Origin: Sordaria brevicollis
Taxonomy: Eukaryota; Ascomycota; Sordariomycetes; Sordariales; Sordariaceae
Assembly (NCBI GenBank): GCA_033439795.1
Contig: JAUTDP010000002.1
Location: forward strand, 3,534,001-3,598,000
Reading direction: 5' to 3'
DNA length: 64,000 nt
Shown here: positions 34,011 through 47,099 of the stretch, in pieces
Numbering within the stretch: the first letter of the stretch is position 1
How the letters are laid out: the number at the start of each line of letters is the position of its first letter
Notes under the pieces: model-generated
Told to the model about the DNA's origin: nothing
The model's database searches: none
Seen by the model: the letters and a program-made list of their open reading frames with translations, nothing else
Made by a program: the position numbers and the translations under genes

Positions 34011-35454
34011 ATATTATAAATATTTACAGGGTAACTACTAACGTCTATAAAATTTATAATTATACTATAATAACCTATTATTACTAATACGTATTTATAT
34101 CTATAAATATTCTCTTTTAATAAATAAACGCTAATTAATTTTAATTTCTAATAAAATTAATTATTAAATAAGTAATAGGAACCGACTAAAACTAAGGTAA
34201 TCTACTATTTTACGTAATAATTTAATACGGAAATCGTACGCTCGTTATACGGTTTTAGCGAAATAACGACCGTTAATTATAAGAACGTATTTAATAATAC
34301 CTAAAAAAGCCTATTATTATATTAATTCTATATTCCTATATTTTAACGCAAAATAATAACCTTCCAACGGGTTAATTATTAATATTTATTATAAAAGAAA
34401 AAAAATAATTAGTAAACGAAAAAAAAAAACTCGAAGCTTATAAAAAATCGGAGGAGACTTAAAGAAATTCGGAAAAAGCCTAAAAAAATTCGGAAGAGGC
34501 TTAAAAAATATCGGGGGTAATAAAAAGTATTATAAAAAAGAAGGGGATAATAAAAATTAGCGTAAAAAAGAAGGGGATGATAATAATACTTATAATAATA
34601 GAGGAGAATATTTATAAGCGTAATTTACTTAAAGCTACTTCCTTAATACCTAATTAGTCTATAAATACTCCCGCATCGTATTATTATTAAGAAGTAAATT
34701 AATTAAAGTATTAGTAATAAATTCGTTATATATTATTTCTAACCGTCGATATTTTATAGCAAAAATTATATATTATAAGCAAATTTTATACCGCTCGCCA
34801 ATTAATTTCCGCTTTAAAGTCTACTTACAATGGACGTAATAAAGTAAATAATTAACTTCTATATTAAAAAAGGCTTCCCTAATAACCTTTTACTCAATAG
34901 AATTATCGTCGGTTAAAAAGTAACGAAATAACTATAATTTATTATCCCTTATATATTCTATTACCCACCCTTTAATTATTAATAATGCGACTATAATAAT
35001 ATTTACGTCGGCTTTAGCAATTAAAAAATAATTATAAAGGATCTAACAATTATATTCGTTACGTACGAAAATCGTATATAATAACTATAATAACCAATTA
35101 ATATTATAAATAGTATCTATAAGTATAAAGTGCCTACAACGTTATAAAATTTCGAATTATTCTAAAGAGAGGGAGGGAGAGGGCGCGTTAATATACAAAA
35201 CTAACATATAATAAAAAAATAGATAATAATAATAAAAATACGAAATTTAAAAAATCTAAAAAATCGAAAAATCTAAAAAATCTGAAAAATCTAAAAAAAT
35301 CGAAAAATCTAAAAATATATATACTTTTACTTACCTATATAATACTAGGGGAGGTCTTATCGTTAAGTCGCTTTACCGTAATAAATTTATAAAAGAGGCT
35401 ATTTTCTTTAATAAACCGTATAACGTAATTGATTTAAATTAATGTAACGAAGTC
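34010..35454. other. RIP-degraded sequence left of element A
   Basis: AT-rich and without a recognisable domain. It contains purine-rich tandem-like stretches (34420-34600) and an A-rich repeat near 35248. It is contiguous, before insertion of element A, with the AT-rich sequence at 57267-58750. Confidence 0.4.
35248..35316. repeat. A-rich tandem repeat, unit about AAAAATCTAA
   Basis: About seven imperfect copies of a 9-11-bp unit (AAAAATCTAA/AAAAATCGAA). Confidence 0.7.
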
Positions 35455-35459
35455 TTTCC

Positions 35460-35710
35460 TGTTATGGGGTTAATACCCGTGGCTGAGTTTGACTAGCACT
35501 GCTAATCGCGCCGCTAGACGGTCCGCTAATCGGGCCGCTAATCGCGGTCCTTGCCGCCACGGCAAGCGGAGTAGCCCGTGCCTAATCTTTAAAAGGATAA
35601 TTAACTAGTGCCGTCTAAAGGGCGCCTCCTTTCCCCCCTTTTCCTCTTCGTAGAACCTTATCGATTTATTAAAACCTAATATCTATACCAATTATATTAT
35701 ACCCCTTATA
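35460..35710 (+). repeat. 5' LTR of element A
   Basis: 251 bp, beginning TGTTATGG and ending CCCCTTATA (ancestrally TG...CA). It shares a 12-bp segment (CGCTAGACGGTC region) only with the LTR at 57011-57261, pairing the two as ends of one element. Confidence 0.93.
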
Positions 35711-36917
35711 TTAGGTTCTACTATTTAAAAAGCGGATAGAAAAAGTAAATTCAACGAGCGGATAGTAATTTTATAAGTAGAAGATTAGTAGTTTTAAACG
35801 CGGTATTGCGGTATTTTCAATATTATAATCGGATTTAACGATATAGATATTAATAATATAAAGGAATTTCACGATTCTTAAAACGGTATATTAAATAATA
35901 GCGGTAATAATAAAAGTTTAATTAAAGGTTTAATTAAAACCTTTAAGAATAGCGCGACCTTTAGGGATTATATTAAATCCCTCTTATTTAATACTACCTT
36001 TATTTCTAATACCTTTACCCCCTATTTGGACTTCGGAATTATTAAATATTCCGTTCGCAAAAAGAAATTTCTTTTTAAGACCCTAATTAACAATAATTCC
36101 GACGATAATATAAATTCAACTCTCTATTATAAAAAATAATTAGAATTCCCTAAATAGGACGGCCAATCTTATATTTTCGGCTTTTTTTTTAATAAATTTA
36201 TTATAATATATAATAGCGATATTAAATAAGGATTTTGTAATAATTTGAATACTATTTAGTACGAAATTATTAATATATTTTTTACCGAATATAGTTAATA
36301 ATTAGAGGGATTTTAAACCGCCGCAACTATACGTAGTGAAGAAGATTTAATTAAATTCTTCGAATAAATTCGTATAATCTTTAATTCTTATTAGAATTAG
36401 GAGGCGGCCTTCGATAAGTTCGCCCGTATATATTAGAAAGATAGCGAATTATTCGCTACTTTTTTGGCCGATTTTAATAATAAAATATTTAAAATAAATA
36501 ATTACTTATAGGAAAATCCTACTAAATTGGTATTTCCGCCGCGCTTTTAATAAAAAATAATATAATAAAATATTTATAATTACTTTCTCCGATAATTATT
36601 ACGAATATTTTAAATAAATTTAATATTATACGTTTAAATATAAATAAATAGTAGAATTTAAGGAAGATTATTATTAATATTAATATAATTAAAAAAGTAA
36701 AATTAAAAATAACGGACTTTATATCCCCGGCGCTACTTTTATTAATTATTTTACTATTCTTTATACCCTATGTATCGCGCTCCGTCCTATTCCTATAACC
36801 TCTATTTAACGTTTAATCGACGTAAATGGAAATACTATTATAAGTACTATATATATAACTTGTAATCGAAGCGGATGAAATTAAAGCGGCTTTAATATAA
36901 ACGCTTTTACTTCCGCC
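35711..36917 (+). pseudogene. Element A gag, 5' part
   Basis: RIP-degraded and collinear with 37157-38363 of element B. It breaks off at 36917, where element B inserted, and resumes at 44343 after a CCGCC duplication. Many Gln codons are now TAA/TAG. Confidence 0.85.
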
Positions 36918-37156
36918 TATTATAGGGCTAATACCCGTGGCTGAATTTAACTGGCACTACTAATCGCGCCGCCAATCGGGCCGTTAATTGCGGTCCTTAC
37001 CGCTACGGCAAGCGGAGTAGCCCGTACCCGGTCCTTAAAAGGATAGCTGGCCAATACCGCTTAGAAGGCGCCTCCCTTCCTCCCTTTCCCTCTTTATAGA
37101 ACCTTATTAATTCGTTAAGACCTAGCATCTATATTAATTATATTATATTCCTTATA
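36918..37156 (+). repeat. 5' LTR of element B
   Basis: 239 bp, TATTATAGGG...CCTTATA. Lacks the 12-bp segment of the element A LTRs and pairs with 44104-44342. Confidence 0.92.
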
Positions 37157-40100
37157 TTAAATTCTATTATTTAAAAAGCGGATAGAAGAAATAGATTTAA
37201 TAAGCGGATAATAATTTTATAAGTAGAAGATTAGTAGCTTTGAGCGTAGTATTGCGGCATTTTTCGATATTATAATCGGACTTAATAATATAAATATTAA
37301 CGATATAAAGGAATTTTACAATTCCTAAAATAATATATTAAATAATAGTAATAGTAATGAAAGCTTAATTAAAAGTTTAATTAAAGCCTTTAAGAATAGC
37401 GCGACCCTTAAAAATTATATTAAATCCCTTTTATTTAATATTACCCCTATTTTTAATACTCTTACCCCTTATTTGGATTTCGGAATTACTAAATATTCCG
37501 CTCGTAAGAAGAAATCCCCTTCTAAGACCCTAATTAATAATAATTCCGACAATAATACGAATTTAATTCCCCGTCGCAAAAAATAATTAGAATTCCCTAA
37601 ATAAGACGGCCAACCTTATACTTTCAGCTTCTTTTTTAATAAATTCGTTATAATATATAATAGCGATATTAAATAAAAATTTTATAATAACTTAAATACC
37701 GCTTAATATAAAATTATTAATACGCTTCCTATTAAATATAATTAATAATTAAAGGGATTTTAAACCGCTATAATTATACGTAATAAAAAAAACCCGGTTA
37801 AACTCTTTAAATAAATTCGTATAATCTTCAATTCCTATTAAAATTAAAAGGCGGCCCTTAATAAATTCGCCCGCATATATTAAAAAAATAGCGAATTATT
37901 CGCTACTTTTTTAGCCGACTTTAATAACGAAATATTTAAAATAAATAATTATTTATAAAAAAATCCTGCCAAATTAGGCTATCTCCGCTACGCTCTTAAT
38001 AAAAAATAATATAATAAAATATTTATAATTACCTTCTTTAACGATTATTACGAATATTTTAAACAATTCTAGTACTATACGTTTAAATATAAATAAATAA
38101 TAAAATTTAAGGAGGATTACTATTAATATTAATATAATTAAAAAAGCAAAATTAAAAATAATAAATTTTATATCCCTAGCGCTATTTCTACTAATTATCC
38201 TACTATTCTTTATACCTTATATATTACGCCCCGTCTTATTCCTATAATTTCTATTTAACGTTTAATCGACGTAAATAGAAATACTATTATAAGTATTATA
38301 TATATAACTTATAATCGAAATAAATGAAATTAAAACGGCTTTAATATAAATGCCTTTACTTTTACTTCTATTAAACGCACTAAATAAATATCGGATAAAA
38401 AGCGCTAACGTCGTCGAAATAATAATTTATATATACGCTATAGCGCTTCTAAATACTATATTTTAGCCTATTTATACCGGTTAACCGTCCCCCCTTCCTT
38501 TAACGGAGTACGTATTCAAATTACCGCTATTAAAATCCCTCCGCTCCTAAAGGACGATAACGATAACGAAATTTATAATTCCGCCCCCGAATAATAAGTA
38601 AAAGTTTAATTTTAATATAAAATCGGGCCTTAAAGCCGGAAATAAAAATATTAAATAAAATAGAGGATTTTAAATTAAAAATAGAAGTAAAACCTATTTT
38701 AATTCTATTTATTATTAATAATCGTAATTTATTCTATATTTTTATCGACGAGGGTTATTAATATTATACTGCAATTAGTAAAAAAATTATTAAAGAGCTT
38801 TAAATCCTAATTATCCCTATTCTATTTTATACTATAAAAAGAGCGTTTACTACTATAAAAAGAATTTCTATCTAAAATATAATCCAATTCCTAACCGAAA
38901 TTAATAATTACGTTTATTCTATTTACGCCTATATCGTCCTATTATTCGAATTCCCTATTATATTAAATAAACCTTAATTTAAAACTATATAAATATACTC
39001 TATCCCTTATAAAAAACGCCTATTTATAAGCGTTATTAATTATTAAATTCTTTATATTAATAAAGAATAAGTATTTAATATACTATTTATCGCCGATTTA
39101 AAATCTATTATATATATTTTAATTACTACCTTTATAAACTATATTTATAAATTAAAAAAGGAATTCGGTAATCGAATAATTAAAAAGGCTATTTTCGTAA
39201 TTAATTTAAAAAATATCGAAAAGGCGCTAAAATTAAAGAAAATATATACCGAAATAGAATTAAAGGCGAAAATCCTTAAAAAATACTACAACCTAATATT
39301 ATTTTAAATAAAAAAAAACGCCGACAAATTGAACCCTCATTATCCTAATATAAATTACAAAATTGTAATTAAAAAGGATAAAGACAGTAAAGAATTCCCT
39401 ATCCTATTTAGACCGCTTTATAATATAACGAAGGAAAAGTTTTTAATTTTCAAAAAAACGTTAAAGGATTTATTAAATAAAGAGTTTATCCGAGCTAATA
39501 ATTTAAAAACGGGGGCTTTAATTTTATTTATACGCAAACTTGGAAATAAATTCCGCTTTTATTATAATTACCGTATATTTAACGTTATTATAAAAACGGA
39601 CCGCTACTTACTATTATTAATTAAAAATATATTTTGTATTTTAAAAGGAATAAAATAATTTACTAAAATAAATATCGTATAAACCTTCTATAAAATTCGT
39701 ATAATAAAAGGAAAAAAAGGGAAAATAATATTTCGGACGCGGTATAAGTTATTCGAATAATTAATTATACTATTTAAATTAAATAACGCGCTAATTACGT
39801 TTTAATAGTATATTAACTATATCCTCCGCGATTATTTAAATTCGTTTTATACCGCCTATATAAACGACGTATTTATTTACTCTTCTAATTCCCTAAAAAA
39901 TTATAAATAAAAGGTACGTTTAATCTTTATTAAATTATTAAAAGCCGGCCTCTATTTAAATTTAAATAAATATAAATTTAATATAAAGAAGGTTAAATAT
40001 TTAAACTTTATTATTTATATCGGCGTTAGCGTATAGGTTAACTTTAAAAAAGTTAAAGCGATTTTAAATTAATTTCCCTCTACCTTTTAAAAGGGCGTAT

Positions 40101-42540
40101 AAAATTTCTTAAAGTTTATTAATTATTACCGTATATTTATTCCCTAATTTTTAAAAGTAATCGCCCCCCTATTATAACTAATTAATAAAAGGGTTATTTT
40201 TAAATAGATTAAAAAGTATAAAAGTACTTTTTAATTTTTAAAAACTTTATTTATATAAATTCTAATCCTAACGGAATTTAACCCGGATAAAAAAATATTT
40301 TTAGAAATAAATTATAATAAATTTACCCTAAGTGGGGTTATTTCCTAAAAAGTAAACGAAAATAGTAAAAATATAATTCGTAAAGTTATAAACTTCCATT
40401 CCCGGAAATTCAACCCTACCGAGCGGAATTACCTTATTTATAATAAAAAGATACTTATTATTATTAATTATTTAAAATAATAATCGGCGGAATTATAAAA
40501 TTATAAATTATTTATTATCCTAATAAATTATTGGAATTTCGAATATTTTATAAAATTAAAGAAACTTTTAAAATAATAAATATAATAGGCGGAATATCTC
40601 TCCCAATTTAATTTCCAAATTGAATATAAGCTTAATAAAAACGGAATAATCCCTAACGCCCTTTTTTAACGAAATTAAAATATACTTATAAATTAAAATT
40701 ATAAAGTATAAAATATTTAAATAATACCGGACTTTATTCTTAAAAATTATATTCCGCTCCGTATTTTAATAATTTAAATAATCTATTCGGGGAGGGAAAG
40801 TATAAACGTATTTAAAAATTTAAATTTATAATAATTTTAATTATAAACGGAATTTTATAATTCTTTATATTAATAAGTAAAGGAAATTATCCTTTATAAC
40901 GACCGCTACTTCGACCCGTCCTTAAAATTCAAAATCCAAATTGCAAATTACTTTATTAATTCCTTCGGCCGCCTTCGTTATTAAAACCGTCTTTAAATAT
41001 TAGGAGCCCCTATATATACTAAATCCGAATTAATTATATTATTTAATACTAATTAACGTTTTAACGTCCTTCGTATTATTTTAATTTAAATTATTTATAA
41101 TTTATATATATTAAAATACCCTAATAGAAAAAATATTATTATAATACTCTTTCGGTATTTCTATTAACCTCTCTTTAATTTTTACGTCCGGTAATTCCTC
41201 TATAATTATTATACCTACGGTTCTATAAAAATTTAGAAAGAGTAGAAAAAAAGCCTCCTACGTTTATTACCAATCCTAAAACAATTTAATAAAAATATAT
41301 AAATAAATTTTATTACTAATTTTTTAAAATTTAATAGTAATATTTATTTTTAGGTTATAAAGGATAAATTTAATAAAATTATATTCTTTAAATTTATACC
41401 CTCTATAAAAACTAAATTCTACGCCGAACGTTTCCTCTAATATTTTATTCGCTATTATAATTTCCTAAAATCTATCGTTAATAATCGTAATTCCAATTAA
41501 ATTAACCGCTTTTAAATTAAATTATATAAATTCTTAAATATTAAACGTTTATTTAATATTATTTATTACTTATAGATTAATAAAGGTTTAAAGCGTATAA
41601 ATTAAGAAATTTATACTTATTTATATATAATCGTTAATTATATTTAAAATAATTAAAATAAATAATACCCTATAGTATAATTAATTATTAATAGCCGGAT
41701 TAATACTTCGATAAATATATCCCCGTTTTTTATTATTTATAAATTCGACCCCGAATTCCCGGTCTCCGTAATCGAAAACCCCTCTAATCGTTAACTTTTA
41801 TCCTTATCTTCTAAAAAGCGGGCCTAAGAATTCGTTAAAAAGCTATAATAAATTACAAACCTATATTAAATTATTATAATGGCCGCTATTTAAAAATAAA
41901 AAAAATTCGCTAATTATAATCGGCAATTTATAGAATACTTCGTAATTAGGGATAAAATTTAATTTAACTTTAAAAATTATATTACCGACCGTTTAAAAAA
42001 GAAATTCGATTAATTCTACGCGAAATATACTATCTCGAAAGTATTATTTCCCTATATAATCGAATTATTTAAATTTCCTTGCGTTATTTATAACGTTTTT
42101 TATATTAATTTCCTATATAGAATTATTAATAACCTTCTCTTTAAATAAAAGTTTATCGACGAATAGCCCCTAACTATTAAAATTAAAGGAAAATTAAAGT
42201 ATTAAATAAAAGAAATTCTCTACGCTAATACCGTTAAAAAGAGAAGAAATTTAATAAAAGAGGTTTTAATTAAATAGAAAGGATATTAAAACCTAATATA
42301 AAAACCGTTAAAGAATTTTAAAAATATTATCGCTTTAAACGAATTTAAAATTCAATATAATTTAATTACGGATAATAATAGTTTAATCGATTAATATATT
42401 AAGAAATTCTTATAAAAAATTATAAACGGGGCGAAATATATTACGAATAGAATAAGGGATTTTTAAATATAAATTAAAATAAATAATAAATTAATTAAAG
42501 CGGGGCCTTAACGAAATTAATAATTAATTTAATTTAAATA
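37157..42540 (+). pseudogene. Element B gag-pol remnant
   Basis: The gag part shows a retrotransposon gag-like core at about 37800-38120 (for example FNSYQNQKAALNKFA once stops are read as Gln). A retropepsin-like segment lies near 38740. The RT block at 39329-39658 is still an open frame (LFRPLYNITKEKFLIFKK, FRFYYNYRIFN). RNase H carries FHSRKFNPTERNY. The integrase core follows near 41150-41750, then the GPY/F-like region. A C-terminal chromodomain sits at 42191-42320, its IKW Trp now TAG at 42275. TAA/TAG at Gln/Trp codons break nearly every segment. Confidence 0.9.
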
Positions 42541-43199
42541 TTTTATATTAAATTATCTTCTATTATTTTTAATATAAATTCTTCGATAATAGTTTCCTCC
42601 TCTTCCTTATAATTAAATATATAAATATTAACGAAATTATAAATATTTAAGGGCTTACGGGCGTAATGGCGGAAAATAAGAGGCGCGGGACGGTAATTCT
42701 CTGGGCGCGAAGGCTTAGTAGTAATAAAAGAAAAAAAGAATAGAAGATAAATATTATATTTAGGGCGGATACTTAAGGGGAAACGTTATACTTTTTATTA
42801 TTTAAATTTATTATATTATTTCTTATTATTTCCTTCGACTTTTTTTCCCTTTTTTCTCTTTTTTACTAACGAAGGTTAAATAATAATAATTTCTTTAATA
42901 ACGGCGGCGGTAATAATAATAATAGCGTCGGCGGCGGTAATATTAGTAGCGGCGGCTTTAGTAGCGGCGCGGGTATTATAATCTTCGATTAGGCGGTTAA
43001 AATCCGTATATTAATTATTTATTTATTTTACCTTCTTTATATTAATTATTAAATTAAATAATTATTCCCTAAGATTTTCGAATTTACGAATTCGCTCTTT
43101 AAAAGCTTAAATCTCTATAATATTAACCGAACTATCGGTAATTTTAATAAAGGAAGAAAGCTCTGCGGGAGGCGCCTTAATAGTAATTTAATTAATAAA

Positions 43200-43850
43200 A
43201 TTATTAAAACGTATTAATAATTTAAAGACCCGTTGGGCGAAAGAAAAAAGGAAATTTATATAGGAATAAAATTTTATTTCTTTAAGATTTAAAATCCTAA
43301 TAAAATTTTAAATATAGCGAAATAATTATTATAAAAGTTTTTAAATATATACCCTTTAGCGTATTAAGCCTTAAAGGTAAATTAAATTTAAATAAGAATA
43401 AATTCGTAACCCTTATAGGCGTATTAATAAAGTAAATACATAAAAGTAGAAAAACCCTTATTAAATATAATATAATTATATTTATTAATTAAATAACCTT
43501 TATATTAAAAATTTTGGGGTTTAACCCTAAATAGGACGTATTTACGAATATCGTCGGGAATGGATTTGCCGATTATATTAATAATAATAATATTAGGCCG
43601 AATTTAGTAAGGCTTCGGCGGGGTAGCGGGTTTAAAAATAGCGATTTTAGTAGCGCCCTTATTATAGCGAAAAGCGGGAGTAAGAATAGGCGGCGGAGTA
43701 AGCGAGTTAGTAGTTTCCTATAGGGTTAGGAATTTACAAAAAAATTCGAACTAAATAATAATAGCGGGGGTATTTATTTTAATAGCGATTAATTAATAAT
43801 TAATTAATACGTTCGTAAAAGGATTAATAGGAGGGATAATAATAATAATA
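43200..43850 (-). pseudogene. Antisense ORF in 3' region of element B
   Basis: Reading opposite to gag-pol between the chromodomain and the 3' LTR, one minus-strand frame stays protein-like for about 200 codons. It includes INTPAIII.FEFF, LTPPPILTPAFRYNKGAT and IIGKSIPDDIRKYVLF. The only interruptions I found are TAA/TAG codons that fit former CAA/CAG. The same frame recurs in element A at about 56106-56756. I do not recognise the protein. A second antisense frame with a possible coiled coil continues to about 43010. Confidence 0.55.
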
Positions 43851-44103
43851 AAAATAATAAAAGGGTTGGAAATATATTCGGTATACGTTAGTGAGGGCGC
43901 GCGCCTATATTAATATTTATAATTTTAATTATTCGATAAATTAAAGGAGGGAAGAGGAGAAGGAGAAAGAGAGAGGGAAAGAGGCGCGGGGTATATATTA
44001 GAGGTACGCGCGGTAGTAATTTATTATTTAATATTTAGGGTCTACGTAATTATATATTTATTTATATATAATATTCTTAATTAGGAAAGAAGGGGGAGGT
44101 TAA

Positions 44104-44342
44104 TGTTATAAGGTTAATGCCCGTGGCTAAATTTAATTAATATTACTAATTGCGCCGCTAATCGGGCCGCCAATTGCGGTCTTTACCGCTACGGTAAGCG
44201 GAATAGCCCGTGCCCGGTCCTTAAAAGGATAGTTAACTAATACCGCCTAAAGGGCGCTTCCCTTCCTCCCTTTCCCTTTTCGTAGAACCTTATCGATTCG
44301 TTAAGACCTAGTATTTGTGCCAATTATATTGTGCCCCTTATA
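44104..44342 (+). repeat. 3' LTR of element B
   Basis: 239 bp, TGTTATAAGG...CCCCTTATA. It follows polypurine tract GGAAAGAAGGGGGAGG and lacks the 12-bp A-type segment. Confidence 0.92.
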
Positions 44343-46716
44343 CCGCCTTTATTAAATGCGTTAAATAAATATTAGATAAAGAACGTTAATATTACCGAAA
44401 TAATAATTTATATATATATTATAACGCTTCTAAATATTGTATTTTAGTTTATCCGTACTAATTAATTATTCCCCCTTCCTTTAATAGAATATATATTTAA
44501 ATTACCGCTACCGAAATCCTTCCGCTTTTAGAAGACGATAATAATAATAAGGCTTATAATTCCACCCCTAAATAATAGGTAAAAGCCTAATTCCGGTATA
44601 AAATCGGGCTTTAGAGCCGGAAATAGAAATATTAAATAAGATAGAGGATTTTAAATTAAAAATAAAAGTAGAACCTACTTTAATTTTATTTATTATTAAT
44701 AATCGTAATTTATTTTATATTTTCGTCGATAAAAGTTATTAATATTATACTATAATTAGTAAGAAAATTGTCGAAGAATTTTAAATCCCAATTATCCCTA
44801 TTTTATTTCGTACTATAAAAGGAATATTTATTATTATAAAGGGAATTTTTATCCAAAATATAGTCCGATTCCTAATTAAGGTAAATAATTATATTTATTT
44901 TATTTACGCCTATATTATCCTATTATTCGAATTCCCTATTATATTAAATAAACCTTAATTTAAAATTATACGAATATATTCCGTCCTTTACGAAAAGCGT
45001 TTATTTATAGGCGTTATTAATTATTAGGTTCTTTATATTAATAGAGAATAAATATTTAATATATTACTTATTACCGATTTAAAATCTATTATATACGTTT
45101 TAATTACTACTTTTATAGGTTACGTATATAAATTAAAAAAGGAGTTCGGTAGTCGAATAATTAAAGAAATTATTTTTATAATTAATTTAAAGGACGTCGA
45201 AAAGGCGTTAAAATTAAAGAAGGTATATACCGAAGTAAAATTAAAGGCGAAAATCCCTAAGAAATATTATAATTTAATATTATTTTAAATGAAGGAGAAT
45301 ATTAATAAATTAAACCTTTATCGTTTTAGCGTAGATTATAAAATTATAATTAAAAAGGATAAAGACGGTAAGGAATTCTTTATCCTATTTGGACCGTTTT
45401 ATAATATAACAAGGGAAAAATTTTTAATTCTTAAAAAGATATTAAAAAATTTATTAAATAAAAGGTTTATTCGAATTAATAATTTAAAAGCAAGGGTTTT
45501 AATTTTATTTATATGCAAATTTAGAGGCGGATTCCGCTTTTATTATAATTACCGTATATTTAACGCTATTACGAAAATAAATTATTATTTATTATTATTA
45601 ATTAAAAATACGTTCTATACTTTAAAAGGAATAAAGTAATATATTAAAATGGATATTATATAAACCTTCTATAAAATTCGTATAATAGAAGGAGAGGAAG
45701 GGAAAATAGTATTTTAAATGCGGTATAAATTATTCGAATAATTAATTATACTATTTAAATTAAATAGCGCACTAATTATATTTTAGTAATATATTAATTA
45801 TATTTTCCATAATTATTTAAATACGTTTTATACCGCCTATATAAATAATATATTTATTTATTTTTCTAATTCTTTAGAAAATTATAAGTAAAAGGTGCGT
45901 TTAGTCTTTATTAAATTATTAAAAGCCGGCTTTTATTTAAATTTAAATAAGTACGAATTCGACGTAAAGAAGGTTAAATATTTAAGCTTTATTATTTATA
46001 CCGGTATTAATATATAGGTTAACCTCGAAAAGGTTAAAACGATTTTAAATTAATTTCCCCCTATTTTTTAAAAAAATATACGGAATTTCTTAGGGTTTAT
46101 TAATTATTACCGTATATTTATTCCCTAATTTTTAAAAATAATTACCTCCCTATTAAAATTAATTAATAAAAGGGTTATTTTTAAATAAATTAAGGAATAT
46201 AAAAACGCCTTTTAATTCTTAAAAATTTTATTTATAAAAATTCTAATCCTAATAGAATTTAACCCGGATAAAAAAATATTTTTAAAAACGGACTATAATA
46301 AATTTACTTTAAACGGAATTATCTCCTAAAAGGTAAATAAAAATAGTAAAAATATAATTCGTAAAATTGTAAACTTTTATTCCTAGAAATTTAACCCTAC
46401 TAAATGGAATTACCCTATTTATAATAAAGAAATATTTACTATTATTAATTATTTAAAATAATAATCGGCGGAATTATAAAATTATAAATTATTTATTATT
46501 TTAACGGATTATTAGAATTTCGAATATTTTATAAAATTAAAGAGATTTTCGGAACGGTAAGCGCGGTAGGCGGAATATTTCTCCCGGTTTAATTTTTAAA
46601 TCGAATATAAATTTAGTAAAAATAGAATAGTCCTTAACGCCCTCTTTCGACAAAATTAAAATATATTTACGGATTAGGATTACGAAGCGTAAGATATTTA
46701 AATAATACCGGATTCC
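44343..46716 (+). pseudogene. Element A gag-end, protease, RT and RNase H remnant
   Basis: Continues element A after the B insertion and is collinear with 38359-40732 of B apart from a 3-bp indel. The RT block at 45289-45639 is open (LFGPFYNITREKFLILKK, GGFRFYYNYRIFNAI). RNase H is at about 46210-46620. It ends at the ATTCC target of element C. Confidence 0.88.
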
Positions 46717-47018
46717 TGTCACGGCAAAAAGGAAGGGCTTGTGATAAAACAACAATAATCCTTAATTGATAGAAAATCGTAAAATAAAGAAAAAAGGAAA
46801 ACTAATCGTATAAGAATAGAAGCGTAGGCGGAAAGATATAGGCCTTACGTTCCGTATAATAAATACATTATATAAGTGAATAATAGTACGACGTTCGTTA
46901 ATATAAATAAATAATTTACGGCAATAAGTCCGTAATTCGCCCAATTCCCTAAATAACCTAACGACTTTAATCGTTATATAATTAATTAGGTAATTAGCGG
47001 GTAAGCTATACCGTTATA
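46717..47018 (-). repeat. 3' LTR of element C
   Basis: 302 bp, TGTCACGG...CCGTTATA on the plus strand. More heavily RIP-mutated at its right end than its partner at 53333-53634. Confidence 0.92.
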
Positions 47019-47099
47019 TTACCCCTCCCTTTAAAAAGATTCGCCTCGAATTTTTCCGAAACGTAATTACTTTCTCTTTTTTAACCTTTTATTATTTAT

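Larger units (their letters stand above)
36918..44342 (+). mobile_element. Ty3/gypsy chromovirus element B, full length, nested in A
   Basis: A 7425-bp element of the same family and orientation as A, inserted in A's gag. It has 239-bp LTRs at 36918-37156 and 44104-44342 and target duplication CCGCC at 36913-36917 and 44343-44347. Domain remnants in order: gag (about 37300-38300), protease (about 38700-38900), reverse transcriptase (39329-40080), RNase H (about 40260-40620), integrase (about 40900-41850), chromodomain (42191-42320), antisense ORF (about 43200-43850), polypurine tract (44084-44099). Heavily RIP-mutated and not functional. Confidence 0.93.

Noticed and set aside
35460..37156. 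CRISPR-like or tandem duplication reading of the repeated LTR segments
   Set aside because: Repeats are retroelement LTRs with target duplications; the 1.45-kb direct repeat is explained by B inserting into A's gag.
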